From Trichoplax sp. H2 (taxonomy: Eukaryota > Placozoa > Uniplacotomia > Trichoplacea): a DNA stretch of 64,000 nucleotides. The notes beneath the pieces were generated by a model. It was not told where the DNA came from, did no database searches, and worked only from the letters and a program-made list of their open reading frames with translations. The position numbers and the translations under genes were made by a program. The stretch spans positions 216,970 through 280,969 of the forward strand of contig NOWV01000097.1 in NCBI GenBank assembly GCA_003344405.1, in the 5' to 3' direction. Shown here one piece after another: positions 22,663 through 37,245 of the stretch (the first letter of the stretch is position 1; each line of letters starts with the position of its first letter).

Positions 22663-24311
22663 AGACCTCTAAGCTACTAATTTCATGCTCAGTAATTCCA
22701 TAATTCTAGCAGAAATACCCAATTTGCTCAATTACGTAATCTTTAAGATACCAGCGTTAGGCTATGTAAATCCAAACTTTATAAATTTCTTCTATAACGC
22801 ATACCGATTCTAATAGTCATTTATAGAATGAAACAAAGTTTTTTCTTTGCCATATGAGGAAATGTAGAACAAAAATTAAATCAATATCCAGTCTGAATTG
22901 ATGAAGCTTTCTACATTTAAGGCAATGTCTTAGCTTACCGATAGTACAGTCGATTCACTTATGTGTACTCAAAAATGATAGCTGTAGTGTATGCTTCTAA
23001 ATACGGTATAGTCTATTCCTAGTAAAGTTGATTCCACTTAGACTGTAACATAACTCCTTATTTGTATAATCTACGTTTAACTACTATATTCATACTGTGG
23101 AAATCTCTTATACTCTAGCTTGATTATATCGTAGAACCACCCTAGTATAGAATTAAGCTATTTTATATAGCCATTCGTGTTTTATGAATAATTTCCTCCT
23201 GCTGTGCTTCTTTCATTATTAAGTCTTAATCTTGTATCTATCTTGTTAGTTAGTTAGTTCTGCTATTTAAACGGTAAGATTGCATGTTTTACCTATTCTA
23301 AATTACAATAGCTAGTCGACTAGTAACGTCGTTATACACGCTATAACCTCATACGGTTTTCCTCTTGCACTAATTCCAATAAACCTATTTCTCCATTAAT
23401 TTAACTCTGGTAATTTAATTGCAATTATGACGGACCCTAAAATTTCCGAAATATCATAATAGCCTCGAGGTTGAATAAAATTTCTTATATCTTTACGAAA
23501 TATACTAGTAGCTATAATACCCTACATTATTTTCTTTCCCATTTTTAAATAAATACAATTATTTTTGCCTTCATTGGTATTTCGTATTATTATTTCTTAT
23601 CCAATAAGGGATTGAATTCATGGCAAGGTACATAAGTGACTACGCAATAATTAGTTTGTTAATCAGAAAGTAGTTAGTTCAGTTGTGCAGATCGTGATTT
23701 AATATTCGTGATAGAATTTGTGGAATGAAAGTATTTCTTTTTGTAACATGTTAACGAAATAATTACTATGGAACTAATCGGAGCACTGTAGCAGAGGAAT
23801 TAGTTAACCAGCATAAGTAATAAGATTACAACTGATACATCAAACTAGGTCGATTGTTTAATCCATTATTAATGTGAAACATTACCTGGTGTCGTTGATA
23901 TGGATTAGAATTATACTACTACAAAATGTATCTTTATAATTGAATTTCAACATGCAATTAGCCATAAATATGAGAGTAAAATTAAATTAAAACATCAACC
24001 GACGAAATTTTTTAACGCAATGATAAATAAGCTTTTCTATATTTTATGGCTATGTATAAATATTTATGAACAAGTATCTTCATCATTACCTTCTATTAAG
24101 ACCTTATATCGAAGTGCTGTTTAATATTTCTGGATAAATTTATACTAGTAAATTCATTTATGATTGCTGTCCTATCTGATATAAGGCTACGCCCAACTCA
24201 GTTACAGTAAAAAAACAACTTAAGCAAAGCACTATTAGATCATGCTATTAAAATAATTTTATGTTGCTTAACAATGAGTATGGTAACATGGTAATCTCTT
24301 AATGAAAACTG
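22663..24311. other. Intergenic, nothing recognised
   Basis: Plain A+T-rich DNA. I found no exon with convincing splice sites, no RNA gene and no repeat. Confidence 0.35.
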
Positions 24312-24953
24312 ACTAATTAATTCGACTGTTATCGATAACGAATGATATATACTTCTAGTAAATCTTTTTGTTGTCGGAGCATTCCAGAAAATATAGGTAG
24401 ATTTCCGTAAATAAGCGTGCAACATTTATCATATCGTGGCAATAAATTGGAAAGACATAATTCTGTGATATAAAATTGAAATTTATTGTTTTATAATTGT
24501 GTATTTGTCACGGTACGAACTACCGTGAAGAAATAGCTATCTAAATTTGGTTAATATAGTATAGTGATATTATATTACAACTAGTTACTTACAATAGGAA
24601 TTACTCTAATTATAAATGTGTTACAGTAAATTTACTGCTGTGCTGTAATATGTGCTGAAATGATTCTGTGAATGGACATATTGTAGTCCGACTGTGAAAA
24701 ACTAGTTAGTAGATGTTCTCACCCAAGTGTTATTATAAGNNNNNNNNNNNNNNNNNNNNACTAATTAATTCGACTGTTATCGATAACGAATGATATATAC
24801 TTCTAGTAAATCTTTTTGTTGTCGGAGCATTCCAGAAAATATAGGTAGATTTCCGTAAATAAGCGTGCAACATTTATCATATCGTGGCAATAAATTGGAA
24901 AGATATAATTCTGTGATATAAAATTGAAATTTATTGTTTTATAATTGTGTATT
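24312..24953. other. Assembly gap flanked by a 194 bp direct duplication
   Basis: Twenty N occupy 24740-24759. The 194 bp at 24312-24505 recur directly after the gap at 24760-24953 with a single difference seen (gacata versus gatata). Such a duplicate abutting a gap usually reflects unmerged contig ends or two haplotypes rather than real duplication. Confidence 0.85.
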
Positions 24954-27751
24954 ATGAAGCTAAGTCTTGCAAAATGAAAGAATAAAGCTGGAAATACTAG
25001 TATTTGCCTAAAATTAAAGATCGAGGAGTTTATCTATCATTTGCTGGGGTGTAGAAATCAATTTGACTAGGCAATATTAAATTATATAATGCAGCCATCA
25101 AATATAGCTATTCCGATGGAGTTGAGGATGATGATGAATAAATGACACATCACTAACGTGTTAACTACAGTACATCTTTCTCATACATGAATTCAAGCAC
25201 TATATAGATAAGCATGAAATGAAAACCTGTGAGATTCGCATTAAAATAAACCAGCTACCAGTGTAAGGCATACATTAGCTTGGAAAATATTTTCTACTCT
25301 ATAGCGCAAGTGGAGGGTTTTATTGCACTAGCAATCTTCTACTAAATTTCGTTTAAGCATCTCCGCTATTTTATGTCATATAGTGATTTCATATTACTAT
25401 TGCACTTTCAAAACTCATCACTTCTATCGTTGGTTAAAGTCACTAAAATTAGTATAACAGGCTGCAGTCAATTTAGTTGAAAGTTACTCCTATAATGAGG
25501 AAAAACGTTAAAAATTTTATAGCATCCTTGCAAGGCACAAATCCATCTATATAAACTTATGGAATTATTTATAGTCATTTTAACTTTATAGACGCGTATT
25601 AAAATAATATTATGATAAGAAGAAAGTTCTTGAATACAACCTAACTGAAATGATAAGAGATAAAATTAGATAGTACTATAACTATTTTCTAGGGACATAA
25701 GTGGCATTTAATTAATGAAAAAAACTCCTACGTTCATGATATGATATTTATGCAATAATAACAAAACTGTAGCTCAGTGATATGATAATATCGTAATATA
25801 ATAAGATTTTTTGTTTATGGTTATGCAGTTAAGGCTATTTTTTACTGTACTAGTCAATCTTAATAATTAATTGGATTAGAAATTACCTCATAGCTAACGT
25901 GAGGACAATGTCACTATTGTTCAAGTCGCTAAGAAATAATGTAAATAATTTCGTTTACCAACTTTAATCTTATGACAGATTATAAAATCGAAGTGCTCTC
26001 ATGCTAATATTGAGCGCCTGATAAATCAATCGCACAGGCTATAATTTACAGTAATATATCTATTTTTGATCTTTCTTCGGGTTGACTAGTAATTTCCTTC
26101 TTTTTATTAGGTAAATTAGATATTAGATTTCCCTTTTCTCAATTTTTCTGTTCTATCTGTTGTATACTAGATTTGCTTCTTTTACTTATAACACAATTTT
26201 CTATTCAAAGAAATAGCTCCTGCAAATGATAATAAATTAAATTTAATTTCTGAAACTTTTGTTATCATTACTAATTTATTACACCATATATGCATTCTGC
26301 TTTATATTTAATCTTTACTCCTATAATGCTATCTGAAGTCTATATAACTGCTATAAAACCGCATGAGAGATATATTCTGTTTTAATATAAATATTTAGCG
26401 AAAAAAATTTAAGACTAATTTATCTTGTTATGTATGGTTATTTCTACATTCCAAAATTATTTCAGTTATGATGGCTTTTGTTCTGTTGGTAAGGGTACTC
26501 ATGTATTATTATATATAGGGTGATTCTATGGTTACTACATTAATTTACAGGATTGTAGAATTGAAAAAAATTAGTATATATGTAACATATACATTCAATT
26601 CTATGCCTATAATATCTTAATGTGATGCCATACAGTTTAAATATTAAAATACTATAAAGCGCATCTGTTTTAAATAAAATTATTGGTAACATATTGGCAA
26701 AAGGCTTTATCTATCTAAATGAAATAGATATCAAAATTATTCTTCCCGTGGAGTATGGTGAGACAGAAAACAACCTATAGATCAAATTACTTGGATGATA
26801 CGTGATATTAGCATCAGTTGAAAGTTGTATAATGATGATATCATAAAAGTTAACAGAACTTTATGAATCTAAAGTAAACAGGATGTAACTTCATAATACA
26901 TTTATTTCAATCTGAAATAATTATGACCCAAATTTTGACATTATATCTCCTATTATTTATCGGTACAAGATAAAATAATGGAAATATCAGTCTCGCTGAA
27001 TGGATGCTATTCTATTCTCAAGAAACAATACAGGCTAGTCGTTGTGAGGAAATGAAAATCTTAACCAACAGAAAGATTCCTTCAATAGAGTGATTGTTAT
27101 TAATTTAGATAGCCTGTCCGAGTTCGATATCATTATGATTACAAGGTTTTCTATTATTGTCTATATAAAAGCGTAAAAGGAGAATTTATGAATCTGACAA
27201 ATCATGATTAATAACGTAGACCTTTATTCTATAGACTTGCTGGAATAGCTTATGAATTGTGTCTATAAATGTGTTATTCTTTTAGTAAAAATAAAAACAC
27301 CGCCTACGTTACTGTTTGCTTCTAATTTATCGGGCCATTTTTCAATTATCAATTAGGACTACAACTCTGCATTATTTTTGTAAAACTTATCAACTTCCTT
27401 AAAGTAAATAGTATTAACCCCTAAACATGCATTATATTAAATATTAGTTAGGTTACATGATCATTTTCATCTACAGATTTTGACAAATATCTGTACGAGT
27501 ATTGTTTTTGTAGTGTTTGCTTACATGCTATAAAATAGACATGTAGGTGTAAGTCAGCTGTTTTTAACTAACGTGCATACTCTAATCTATTTCACACTAA
27601 TATAAGTAGCGGTGAGCAGCCATATGCCATTTGCTATAATATCAAGGTTATCAGTTAATTCAACCTCAATTAAATCAGTTACAATCCGATGAAAACTATT
27701 CCTTCCATCATCCTTTGCCAATTCAGCGTATCTCCTAGTTTTAATAAAATT
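24954..27751. other. Intergenic upstream of EGF gene A
   Basis: A+T-rich with no complete gene. The only coding-like piece is a possible signal-peptide start at 26468-26488 (ATG ATG GCT TTT GTT CTG TTG, then gtaagg), for which I find no partner exon. Confidence 0.35.
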
Positions 27752-30700
27752 ATGTGGGCTCTAACTTTACTTCTACTTGCAGGATTACATCACATGGTAA
27801 GAGTAATATAAACAAATGCGTTGCTATCTATGCTGATTTTAACTCAACTGCAATTCTAATTTGATATACAGCTTGCTATAAATTTAAGTTGCAAGAAAAT
27901 TAGCTGATTACTAACTTTCTTTAATTTATTTTTAACTATCATAAACTATTTTCATTTAACTTTCAACTGTTAATATTGGACGCGAGATATTAATCTATTC
28001 CATGATTTTATTACTAATAGTTATTAAAGAAAATATTTTATGCGTATATTATACTGCAATTATGAATCGTATGGCTTTTGTATCTATAACGGATTGTAAG
28101 CTAATTAACCTGAAAAAGACCATTGAGTCGATAATACTGTCTCAAATTTACATTTTTCTATTAGAATTTTATATATATGACCAGCGCTTCTCCGGACAAC
28201 TTTCAAAAGCCCTTAGGTAAGCAACTTATAAATATGCGTGCACACTAAAATAATGCACAACTATATTATTATGAGATTATAAGCGAATCAGGTTGGATTT
28301 TGTCTTTATTGTGTAATGAGTATGAGGTAAAAAAATGGTAGGAATTCTACCAGAAATTAAATAATTTTGTTTACTAATATTACAATCCGGATAAAATTTA
28401 TATCATAAGTTAGGTTATAATTAATAGTTTTTGTTAAAATGCATTTCGTAGCTAGTTCAAATTTCACTATTGTATAATAAATGACTTTGTGAGCAGTAAA
28501 ACTAGATTCTAATATCAAAGTAAAAAGATAACTTAGAATTCAATGCTCAATGACCGTTTTCAAATTTTTCCATCAGAATTCACACGATCATAGCTGAGGT
28601 GAAACTATAGTTCTTATGTATATGTCTAAAATTATATTCGAAAGTTATCATAGGTAGGGTTGAGGTTATCAAAAATTATCATAGTTAATCAGTTTGCAGT
28701 TATACTACAAGTACTGCAGTCGTAATTTTAAAATTTACGGCACTATTTCAATTGCTAAGCCTAAAAAATTAAAAAATTTTTAGAGATCAAACTATCATGG
28801 TTTTCTAATTTTTGCTAATATCTATTATCTTGATAAGAAGATAGAATAGTTTCCATCAGATAGCTATGCCAATTTCTGCAATTTGCTTAACATTACCACT
28901 GATGAAGTTGATAGTGGCTGCTTTAATTCAATCCTCAGCATTTTTCTTTCGTCTCATTGATATTCTGTTGATTATCGCTCAATTTGTTCAATAACGAGAT
29001 CTGTTAGAAATATGAAATGCAGTATTTTTAAACAATTGAACTCTGGTTTCTTGCAATTCGGCTTCCTATCTAAATCTAAAGGCAACACATGGTCAGTTAT
29101 GTCTGAGAATAATCATGTAGATCTTAATTGACATTGTTGAAGTTAGAAATAGGAAGGAAGAAAAATATAATGCAACATCGTGACCGTATTTTTATTTAGG
29201 CGTGGGATACCTAATTTTCCCTTAGGCTGTCGTCTAAAATTATATGCTTTATTCCTGTATTTAGATGATTAAATGAAAAAACCATCCAATAGTAATTATG
29301 ACCATTTTAATATCAAATAATTATGTTACCATTTAATTTAGCTAAAGAATATGGAATGGATGTGGATTATGTTTACTTTACAGAGATAATTTAATATTAC
29401 CCTTATACGTTTCTTTCGCTGTCTATGAACCCGAAGGCGTGGAGATAACTTAATTACATAAACTGATACGGCGATAGAGTCATGTAATGGTAACATCATT
29501 ATTCTTTCTCCCATTGTTAGTCTATTTTTAGTAGTTCCAGAAAAGACAATAAATGTTTAGATAGTTGAAGTAGGCAAATTTAATTCGATTTAGTCTAGCT
29601 TTGACAAAATTATTTCTTAAGGGTCATTTTCTATAATGCAAGCGCTGGCAGACTGCCGAAATTAGTATCATTGCTATCATAGCTAGTCAAGGTAAATTCT
29701 AAAGTCGAAAGCTGGTACAGCTATGTTTGGTAATATTCTATTTTCTAAATATGAGATATAAAGAATTTATTATTTTTCTGTATGTAGTTGATAAGAGTTT
29801 GGTAGTCTATCCATTAATTAATTATATTATTGATATTATGCATCATTAATGTAAGGGCAATAAATTCCTTCAGTATCAGAAAATTTATTAATTGGAGCTA
29901 TTTTGCTATAAAATTGTTATAAAGTAGTTTTACTCATTTCCAATTTATGATATATGGTGATAACTGAAATGTCTTGGTTTCTTGTCTGTCTTAATTTAGA
30001 GTCCAAAAACTGCAAAATCTTCCTTATTAAGGAATATCTAAATATGATAGAAATAGCAAACATTAAGCTTGATAAAATTAGAGAACTATAAAAATATATA
30101 ATTTGATTTATTTATTAACGATAACGGTTTCTTAAACTTAATTGCAAACGTCTTTAGACATCTACTAATCAATGGATTACGTAGTCATTGATTTTTTACA
30201 GAGGAAGATGCTAATATATTAGCAAATTTTGAACATTCTTGCGTGAATTAAGAATATTGCCACATTAGCTATTAATTAACACGGGTTACGATTACGTCGT
30301 AAATAAAAAAATAAACATAATGCAGTTTGATCTCATTTCCATGTTCTAAACTTTTATCAATAAATTTTCCAATACCTATTTTGTCCCGACAATATCTGAT
30401 TGAGATCGACAGCCTATTTAAAGTACATATTTGTATTATATACAAATTGTAAAGGTATGTTAAGGGCATCCTAGGAACTATTTTAATTTCAGACAAAAGT
30501 TAGTAATCCAATAGATAGCATTTCGTATAAATAAGCTATTAAGAAAGTTTTGATTTTAAGCGTACTACTGTGATATTGAATTTAATTTCTTAATTTTCGT
30601 CTGGAACTCTCTGAATTGTTTTATTTAGGGTTAATAGTGCAGATGAGCTACAGAAATTTAATACCGCTGTATTTATAAGTCCAGAATACTTAATTCTTCA

Positions 30701-32837
30701 TAGATCTTACTTATGAAGTTTTTTCACTTTGCTTTGTAGATTTCAGCAGTAATTTTGATTTAAATCACGATGCAATAGCTAGAATCATTTAATCAATCAC
30801 GATTTGTAATGGAGAAGGTGCTAGCATCTATGCGATTGCTGCGTAATGAAATTTCGTACGGCTTTAATAGAAAAAAGCCGGTTGTTGAATCGTGATATGG
30901 ATGTTTTTTTTAAACGCAGATTTTAGTCTATTCACGTTAAAAGTTTAACATATTTTTAATTTCTAGTAAAACCGCACTAACTTTCCTTCAAATTCTCTCA
31001 TGATATTTGAGTACATCTATTCAACACAATTAGTAACTGTATCCAAACAGTCAGTCTTTATTTAGGGGATGCTCTAAGACTGATAACTTGAACAATTAAT
31101 CTTATAATGTAATTTGAAAGAATTGCCATGAATGTATAATAGCTTTTCATATCTAAAATTTACAGCACACACAATATTTACCTCAATTGCTTAATATAAT
31201 GCACAGGTTTCTCTATTATCATTATAGCTATATGCCATAACAGCTGATATCGATTAAAAGACAGATACGAAATCAGTTGATAATATAATTTAAAAAAAGT
31301 ACTAACAAAAGCCATCTTGATAATAGTTTTATTGCATATCATTCTAATTTAGGATTTGAACTGAGAACTAAAGATGATTGTGTCCAAGCTTCGTTAAATT
31401 GTAGCATGCATGCATTATGTTATGCCAGCATAAATACTAGCAATATTAACACTACAAGAATGTGCATATGCCCTAAAGGATTTACTGGAGATGGAGAAAG
31501 CTGCAAAGGTAAAATTAAGCTTGGAATCTAACATCCTTTTATTATTTCTTAAAGAAGTTTTAAATAGCTGTTGGGATGGAATTACTATACTGCCCTGATT
31601 AATTAATTGACAATTTTGGGCTACAATAGATATAAATGAGTGTGCGGCCAATGAGCTTTTATGCTCTCCTACGACACATGAATGTGTTAATACTAATGGA
31701 TCATACAGATGTGATTGTAAAAATGGTAATCAGTCTTGCGAAGGTAAAATATTTTACTGTACATTTTGAACTTTAGATAACGGATATTATAGTATCTAAA
31801 TACTACTGAGCTAGTCTAGAATTTCATATTAAGTAAAAATCTAATTAATTATTTCAGTAATTTGCGCAGAAACATGTAAAAATGATGGAGTCTGTAGATG
31901 GACCAATGGTGCTGCAGAGTGCAGGTAATGATTTCGTACTATTTAATATAAAATAAATATCAGAATTCGGCCATGTAATCATTTCTATGGAGTTATTGGT
32001 AACCTTATTACTGGATAAATGCATACTTAGGGTAGTTATATAATTTTAATTAAATTATGACAATCTAGTGGGATCTTTAAAGTATAATCTAAAAATTGCT
32101 CCTGATTATAAATTATAACATCTAGCGTGCGATTTCGTTTAGTTATTAATTGATCTTAATCTATTCGATTAAATTGGAGCAGAGATTGTTTTCATTTAAC
32201 ACTTTAAGTGCTCTTTTGAGCCATTAAAATATTGCTCTTATCTTACTCTGATGACTAAGATATAGGCATGCTTTAAGAAATTTTTTTCTAATTCTACTAG
32301 CTGTACGCATAATTTTCATGGCGAGTTCTGTCAATTTTACAATAATAAAATTCCTACCTTTGGTAAGTAAATTTTTGCTATTCGAAAATAAATTAAATTT
32401 TCGCATAATTTAAGTAGTTACGATTGCCTTTTGCGTGTTAGCTAACAATCCTAATCCATAAATATGCCGCTAATATGCGTTGCTTTAATTGCAGGAGGAT
32501 TACCTATTTCAATTATGTTTATGCTTATTGCTGTGTTATTAGTATTAATTGGTATCACCGTTGGTTTATGCTACAAATTAAGAAAGCGTCCAAGGTAAGT
32601 TGTCATGTTTCGAATATCTGATTTACATGCGATTACAAGCTGCATTTCTCTGGGAAGCCTTTCTAGAGCTAAATTTATTTTTTATTGGCTAGAAATCATC
32701 TTGGCCTACCTGATAAGAGAAAAAATAGGAAGAAATCAAATGGGAATACTATTAGTAACAACAGGAGAAGCCTTCAAAAACCGCCTATCTTCCGCAGTGA
32801 TCCAGCGATAAATAATCGCTTAAGCGATATCATATAA
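27752..32837 (+). CDS. EGF gene A: single-pass membrane protein with three EGF domains
   Basis: Eight exons: 27752-27796 (MWALTLLLLAGLHHM, signal peptide), 28165-28216, 31353-31508 (EGF 1, ...CICPKGFTGDG), 31630-31743 (calcium-type EGF, DINECAANELLC...), 31858-31924 and 32301-32362 (two halves of EGF 3, six cysteines in total), 32495-32594 (membrane span, SIMFMLIAVLLVLIGITVGL, then basic KLRKRPR) and 32693-32837 (basic cytoplasmic tail ending ...RLSDII). All phases agree and the total is 741 nt, 246 residues. The product should sit in the plasma membrane with EGF domains outside; the partner is unknown. The 3.1 kb intron 2 is unusually long for this window. The first two exons rest on splice logic only; the EGF and membrane exons are secure. 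Confidence 0.78.
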
Positions 32838-35800
32838 CTTACATTCAAACTCAAAGTTCAAATTTTATCTTGACAATCCTTATCTACTTTAAGTAAGAAG
32901 TCTGCATTTTTGCATTATTAAATAATCCCTTTGATAATTTTTTCTTAATTTTATGGTTATGATTAATTTATTAATTTAATTATCAATATTCCTACAAAGG
33001 AAATATTATGGTACTATTTATATTTTGGGTCTTATTTTACCTACTATCAATTATGTCTTGCTTCATAGTTAAATGAAAGTTAGATGCTTGATTCAGGCCA
33101 AACCGTTTTACATCCTTTTAAATAATTAGCATAAAAAATCTTTCTGGTTAATTTAGTCTTCCTAACGTATGAATTAAGGAGAATTGATACTTTTATAAAT
33201 TATATCTATTACAATAGGCCTTAATTTAAAATTTGTGAATTTAAATCTTTGCTTTATCCTTTTGTGATTTTATTTCGTTATCCACTATTCTGCTATAAAA
33301 TATATAGAAACGATTCTCGCATGAATATTTATGTTAATTTTACCGCATTACAAAATAGCAACATAGAAATAAAAAGATTAAATAGAGCAAAAAAATTTGA
33401 GCCGTAAATGATTTGGACGACATTTTAATGTTAATTGTTCGATCATGCCATCACGTTAGACAACTGATACTGATAAATTTGCTATTGGAATGGCATAGAT
33501 TATTGCAACGCTTATTATTATTCTAGGCTAAATTTTGGCTAATTTTCAGCACTATCTGGTCAGTGCAATCTTGTTATTTTAGCATCTATGCATCAGTAAA
33601 ACAATAACTTTACATATGTATTTGCTTTCAAAATTAGCTTATAAAGCAGGAAAAAGGAATCTATCGGCATTTATTGCGATATTATATCCTGGAAGTCAGA
33701 TAAAATTATCAACTATTTTCTGTGATGCCTCCCAAAATACGGTTAAATGTTACATAATGACCTGATGAGTTAAATTAAAATTAATGATAGCGATTGATTT
33801 AAAGTTCGTTGGCACGTATTTTAACGAAAGAAAATTTATTGATTTCGAGATTATATTCATACTGTACTTATTTATGAATATTGGACGTTTATTCATGGGT
33901 CGTGAAACTTTGGCATTTTTGGAGCATAATTGGATAGCTTAATGATTGATTGATGGAGAGGAAAATTAATGACTTGTAGTTTATAATATGATGATATCTA
34001 CGTGCCAAACAAAATATTGATAGAAATAATTTCCAAGCAATTGAGGATTGCATTATATTTCAACAGACAAACTTTAGATAAATAACGCGATTGTTGGTCT
34101 TGCTGAAGAATGAAATTATGCTGTATAGTACAGGAAATATAACACGATCAGCTGCAGGAAGTTTAGTTAATTAATATTTAGCAGGTGAAATAGAACGTGT
34201 TATGCCATGACTGATATATTACCACAAGAACCTATCAAAATATTTTTATCGCTATCTATTAATTAAAAGTTAGGTAAAATAAGACAGGTATTGATTTTAT
34301 GTATTAAATTCCCTCAGTAGTATTTAATACTAATTCATCGATGATAAACAAATAATATTAACGGTCATTATAGTTAGATTAAATCTGTCAAACAGTATTT
34401 TAGGTAATAAATAATGTATTTATCAATTAATCTGTTCGCACTTGTGATATGAATGGTTAAGACAAAATGCGGTTAAATGAATCACAATAACATAATTATC
34501 TCTGTTCTTACAATAAAGCTAATATAATAGTAATATTTATACAAGGAATTATTAAAGAAGTACTTAGCGTACTATCTAAGGAAATTGATTAAGGATCGAT
34601 ACTTGGTTTATCGCGATTTATACTCAATTATTTTATGAAAAAAGTGAAATATGGTTAATGAATAGTAGGTAACTTAAATTTACAAATACTTTTGATCAAA
34701 ATAGAGCACATCTTGACTGAAATAGAGAGATTAAAGAAATTCCGCTTAACCTAGGAGTCAAGAATATTGCAGAAATTAATTACGCTTAAATGGTCATTAC
34801 TGATGAGTCATCTGGTATCAAAGATAAGTAATTAAGTATCATGTGCTGCTTAGCAGAAAATTTACAATAAAGAATACTTGATACTGGAGATTTTGTGTAT
34901 TATAGATCTTACGAAAAAATAATATAGCTAAATTACTATAGGATAGATTATATGAATTCACACTTTTATTTAATCTTGAAAGAAACTTTCAGTTGTGGCA
35001 TAGCAGTCAGTAAAACGGTAAGTTAGCATTCATGAAGGTAAATTAGTAAGATAACTGTTTGGAACATTGTTCGTTAAAAAATCCTACAGTAATCAAAGAC
35101 CTGGATAATTGCAACTCAACTTAAATTATCCTACGATAATGCACAAAGGTATTTTATAACACAGGCAATGTAGTGCAAAAATTGAAGGCATGGTCGATAT
35201 TTAAAGTAATTCTTCATTATATTTTTTTCTTCAGTATTGTTTGTGCATTTAAATTTAATAGCGTGTCTTGTAAGCTTTTAACCTAATGGAGAATAAATAA
35301 CCTACCTCCGGATATGAAGAAAAATTTCTATTCACGCATCCTAATTAAAACTGAATGAAAGCGAACTTATATGAGAGATGCATCTGGTCAAACGAAATTT
35401 TTGATAGGAACGACAGCGGAAGTGAATATTTTTAATTGAGTTTATAACTAGAATGGTTTTCTGTCTATAGTACATTTACAAGAATTATTATAGCTGAGAT
35501 TTTTTATCTTCGAATTTAATGTAAAATGATCTTCATTATTATGCATCCCACAAATAAATCTACAGCTCATAATTGAATTATGAAATTTCATTTACTGCTT
35601 GAATTGAGATAGCTAAATTTGAAAATTATGATTAGCCTATGTACTAACTACAGCAGAATTCATACAATCATCACATCACAACCAGAAGCACGTACGACGA
35701 AATTTACTACAGTTATACAAATTCTAGCAAAAAATAAAAATTCTATTCCTGAGAAATTATTTCTTTTCATTGCTGTCAAGTACCAATTATGTTTTTATTG

Positions 35801-36839
35801 CTTGCAGACATTTCAAATTTAATAAGCTATAAAGTGAATAAATCATAACTAGATAGTTCTTTTAAAATATCTCAAAATATGATCTGGTATAATCTAGTTT
35901 CTCATAGCCAATAACTTAAAAAAGATATAAAATATGTTCTACAACGAATATTTCTTGATTTAAAATAAAGTTAATAGATTTCTCATATTGGATGCGTAGT
36001 ATTTAGTGTTGCATGACTAACTAGTGTCTTCTGTATTTCGTAATTTTAATAACTATAGCTCTAAAGAACTATATATCTTGGTTGAATTTTAATTCAACTA
36101 ACTCCACGTTTACAGCTTAGTAACATTATAATCAGAAAATGAATGATTGCCTGCTAGTTTAGCACAATGACAAAAGCAAGGGAAATTATAATTATGTTAT
36201 TTTCATGTCCCCTTAGATTACTTATCAGTCAATTATGCAAATTTGCTGGACCGAAAATGGATCATATTTATAACAAAAGATTATGCATTATGATATCTGC
36301 CAATTGTAATAGCAAAAGACCCACTTTCCGGATATAATATTCAATTGACGATTTGTTTTTAACTGTCCTCTTAGTTTAGAAATAGTTTCAAAGGATAGGC
36401 ACTGCATAAAGAGCAGCAATGAATAACATTAGAAAGTACTAAATATTTAAATAATCATTTAGATTTAAAATCTCTTGTAAACATCAAATGCTTACGAATA
36501 AGCTCTTTGTTGGAATAATATTTTATAGCTTCATGAATAAATGTGCTTCGGTATTAAACGGAATAAGTTTTTAAGAGAAGCATTATACGATAAATTGATG
36601 TCTAGAAACTGATTATCTTAATATCAAATACTTACAGACTCGATTCTTGAATATTGCAGAAATTAAATCATATTACTTATTATAGTGATATATGATTAAT
36701 TGACTGTAAGTAAATATGACATGAAAAATAATTTTCTAGCTGTATTGATCAAATACAAAATGATCGCTGAGGTCTGTGTAGTGGCTTGATAAAGCATTTA
36801 AATATGGACATCAACATCAAATTAATAATGCTCTTTACG
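32838..36839. other. Intergenic, nothing recognised
   Basis: Four kilobases of A+T-rich DNA after EGF gene A. An open frame at 35619-35822 has no domain, splice or signal features. No repeat was noticed. Confidence 0.35.
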
Positions 36840-37056
36840 ATTGTAATGTAACTAGTATTGTGATTGTAGACTGCTAGCCATGTTTAGTATAATGTACGGT
36901 AGATATTTATCCTAAGAGATATTTGGTAGCTATAACTATAGACTGTAGAGGTAGAGACTCTATGCTAGAGTACAGATGACTATATACAGTAAGCTGTTGA
37001 GTTACTAATAAGGCTATAGGTAAAAATAAAACTGTAAATCATATATTAGGATATGG

Positions 37057-37245
37057 TTAATTCATTGTACTTTGGCTGGTGTGAATAATGTCTACGTAAG
37101 TACTGTAGTCGTATCCATATTGGATTAATGATGGTCCGTAGTAGAATAGTCTTACTAAGAATAATTTAATTATGTGTAAAATAAGGTAAAAGGTTGCTAT
37201 GCAGATTGTAGCTGCGAGTGCTACAGAAAGTATAAAAGCATACAA
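37057..37245 (-). CDS. Possible small hydrophobic protein (uncertain)
   Basis: A 62-codon open frame starts MYAFILSVALAATICI and continues hydrophobic for about 32 residues, like a signal anchor or membrane span. A polar, tyrosine-rich tail follows. It lies just inside the left arm of the 3.7 kb inverted-repeat unit. No homology or regulatory signal is seen; chance ORFs of this length are common here, so it is only a candidate. Confidence 0.2.
   Translation of the reverse strand: MYAFILSVALAATICIATFYLILHIIKLFLVRLFYYGPSLIQYGYDYSTYVDIIHTSQSTMN

Noticed and set aside
32605-32811. 68-codon open frame over the last exon of EGF gene A
   Set aside because: It is in another frame than the phase-2 continuation of the membrane exon, which gives a basic tail with a clean stop at 32835-32837.
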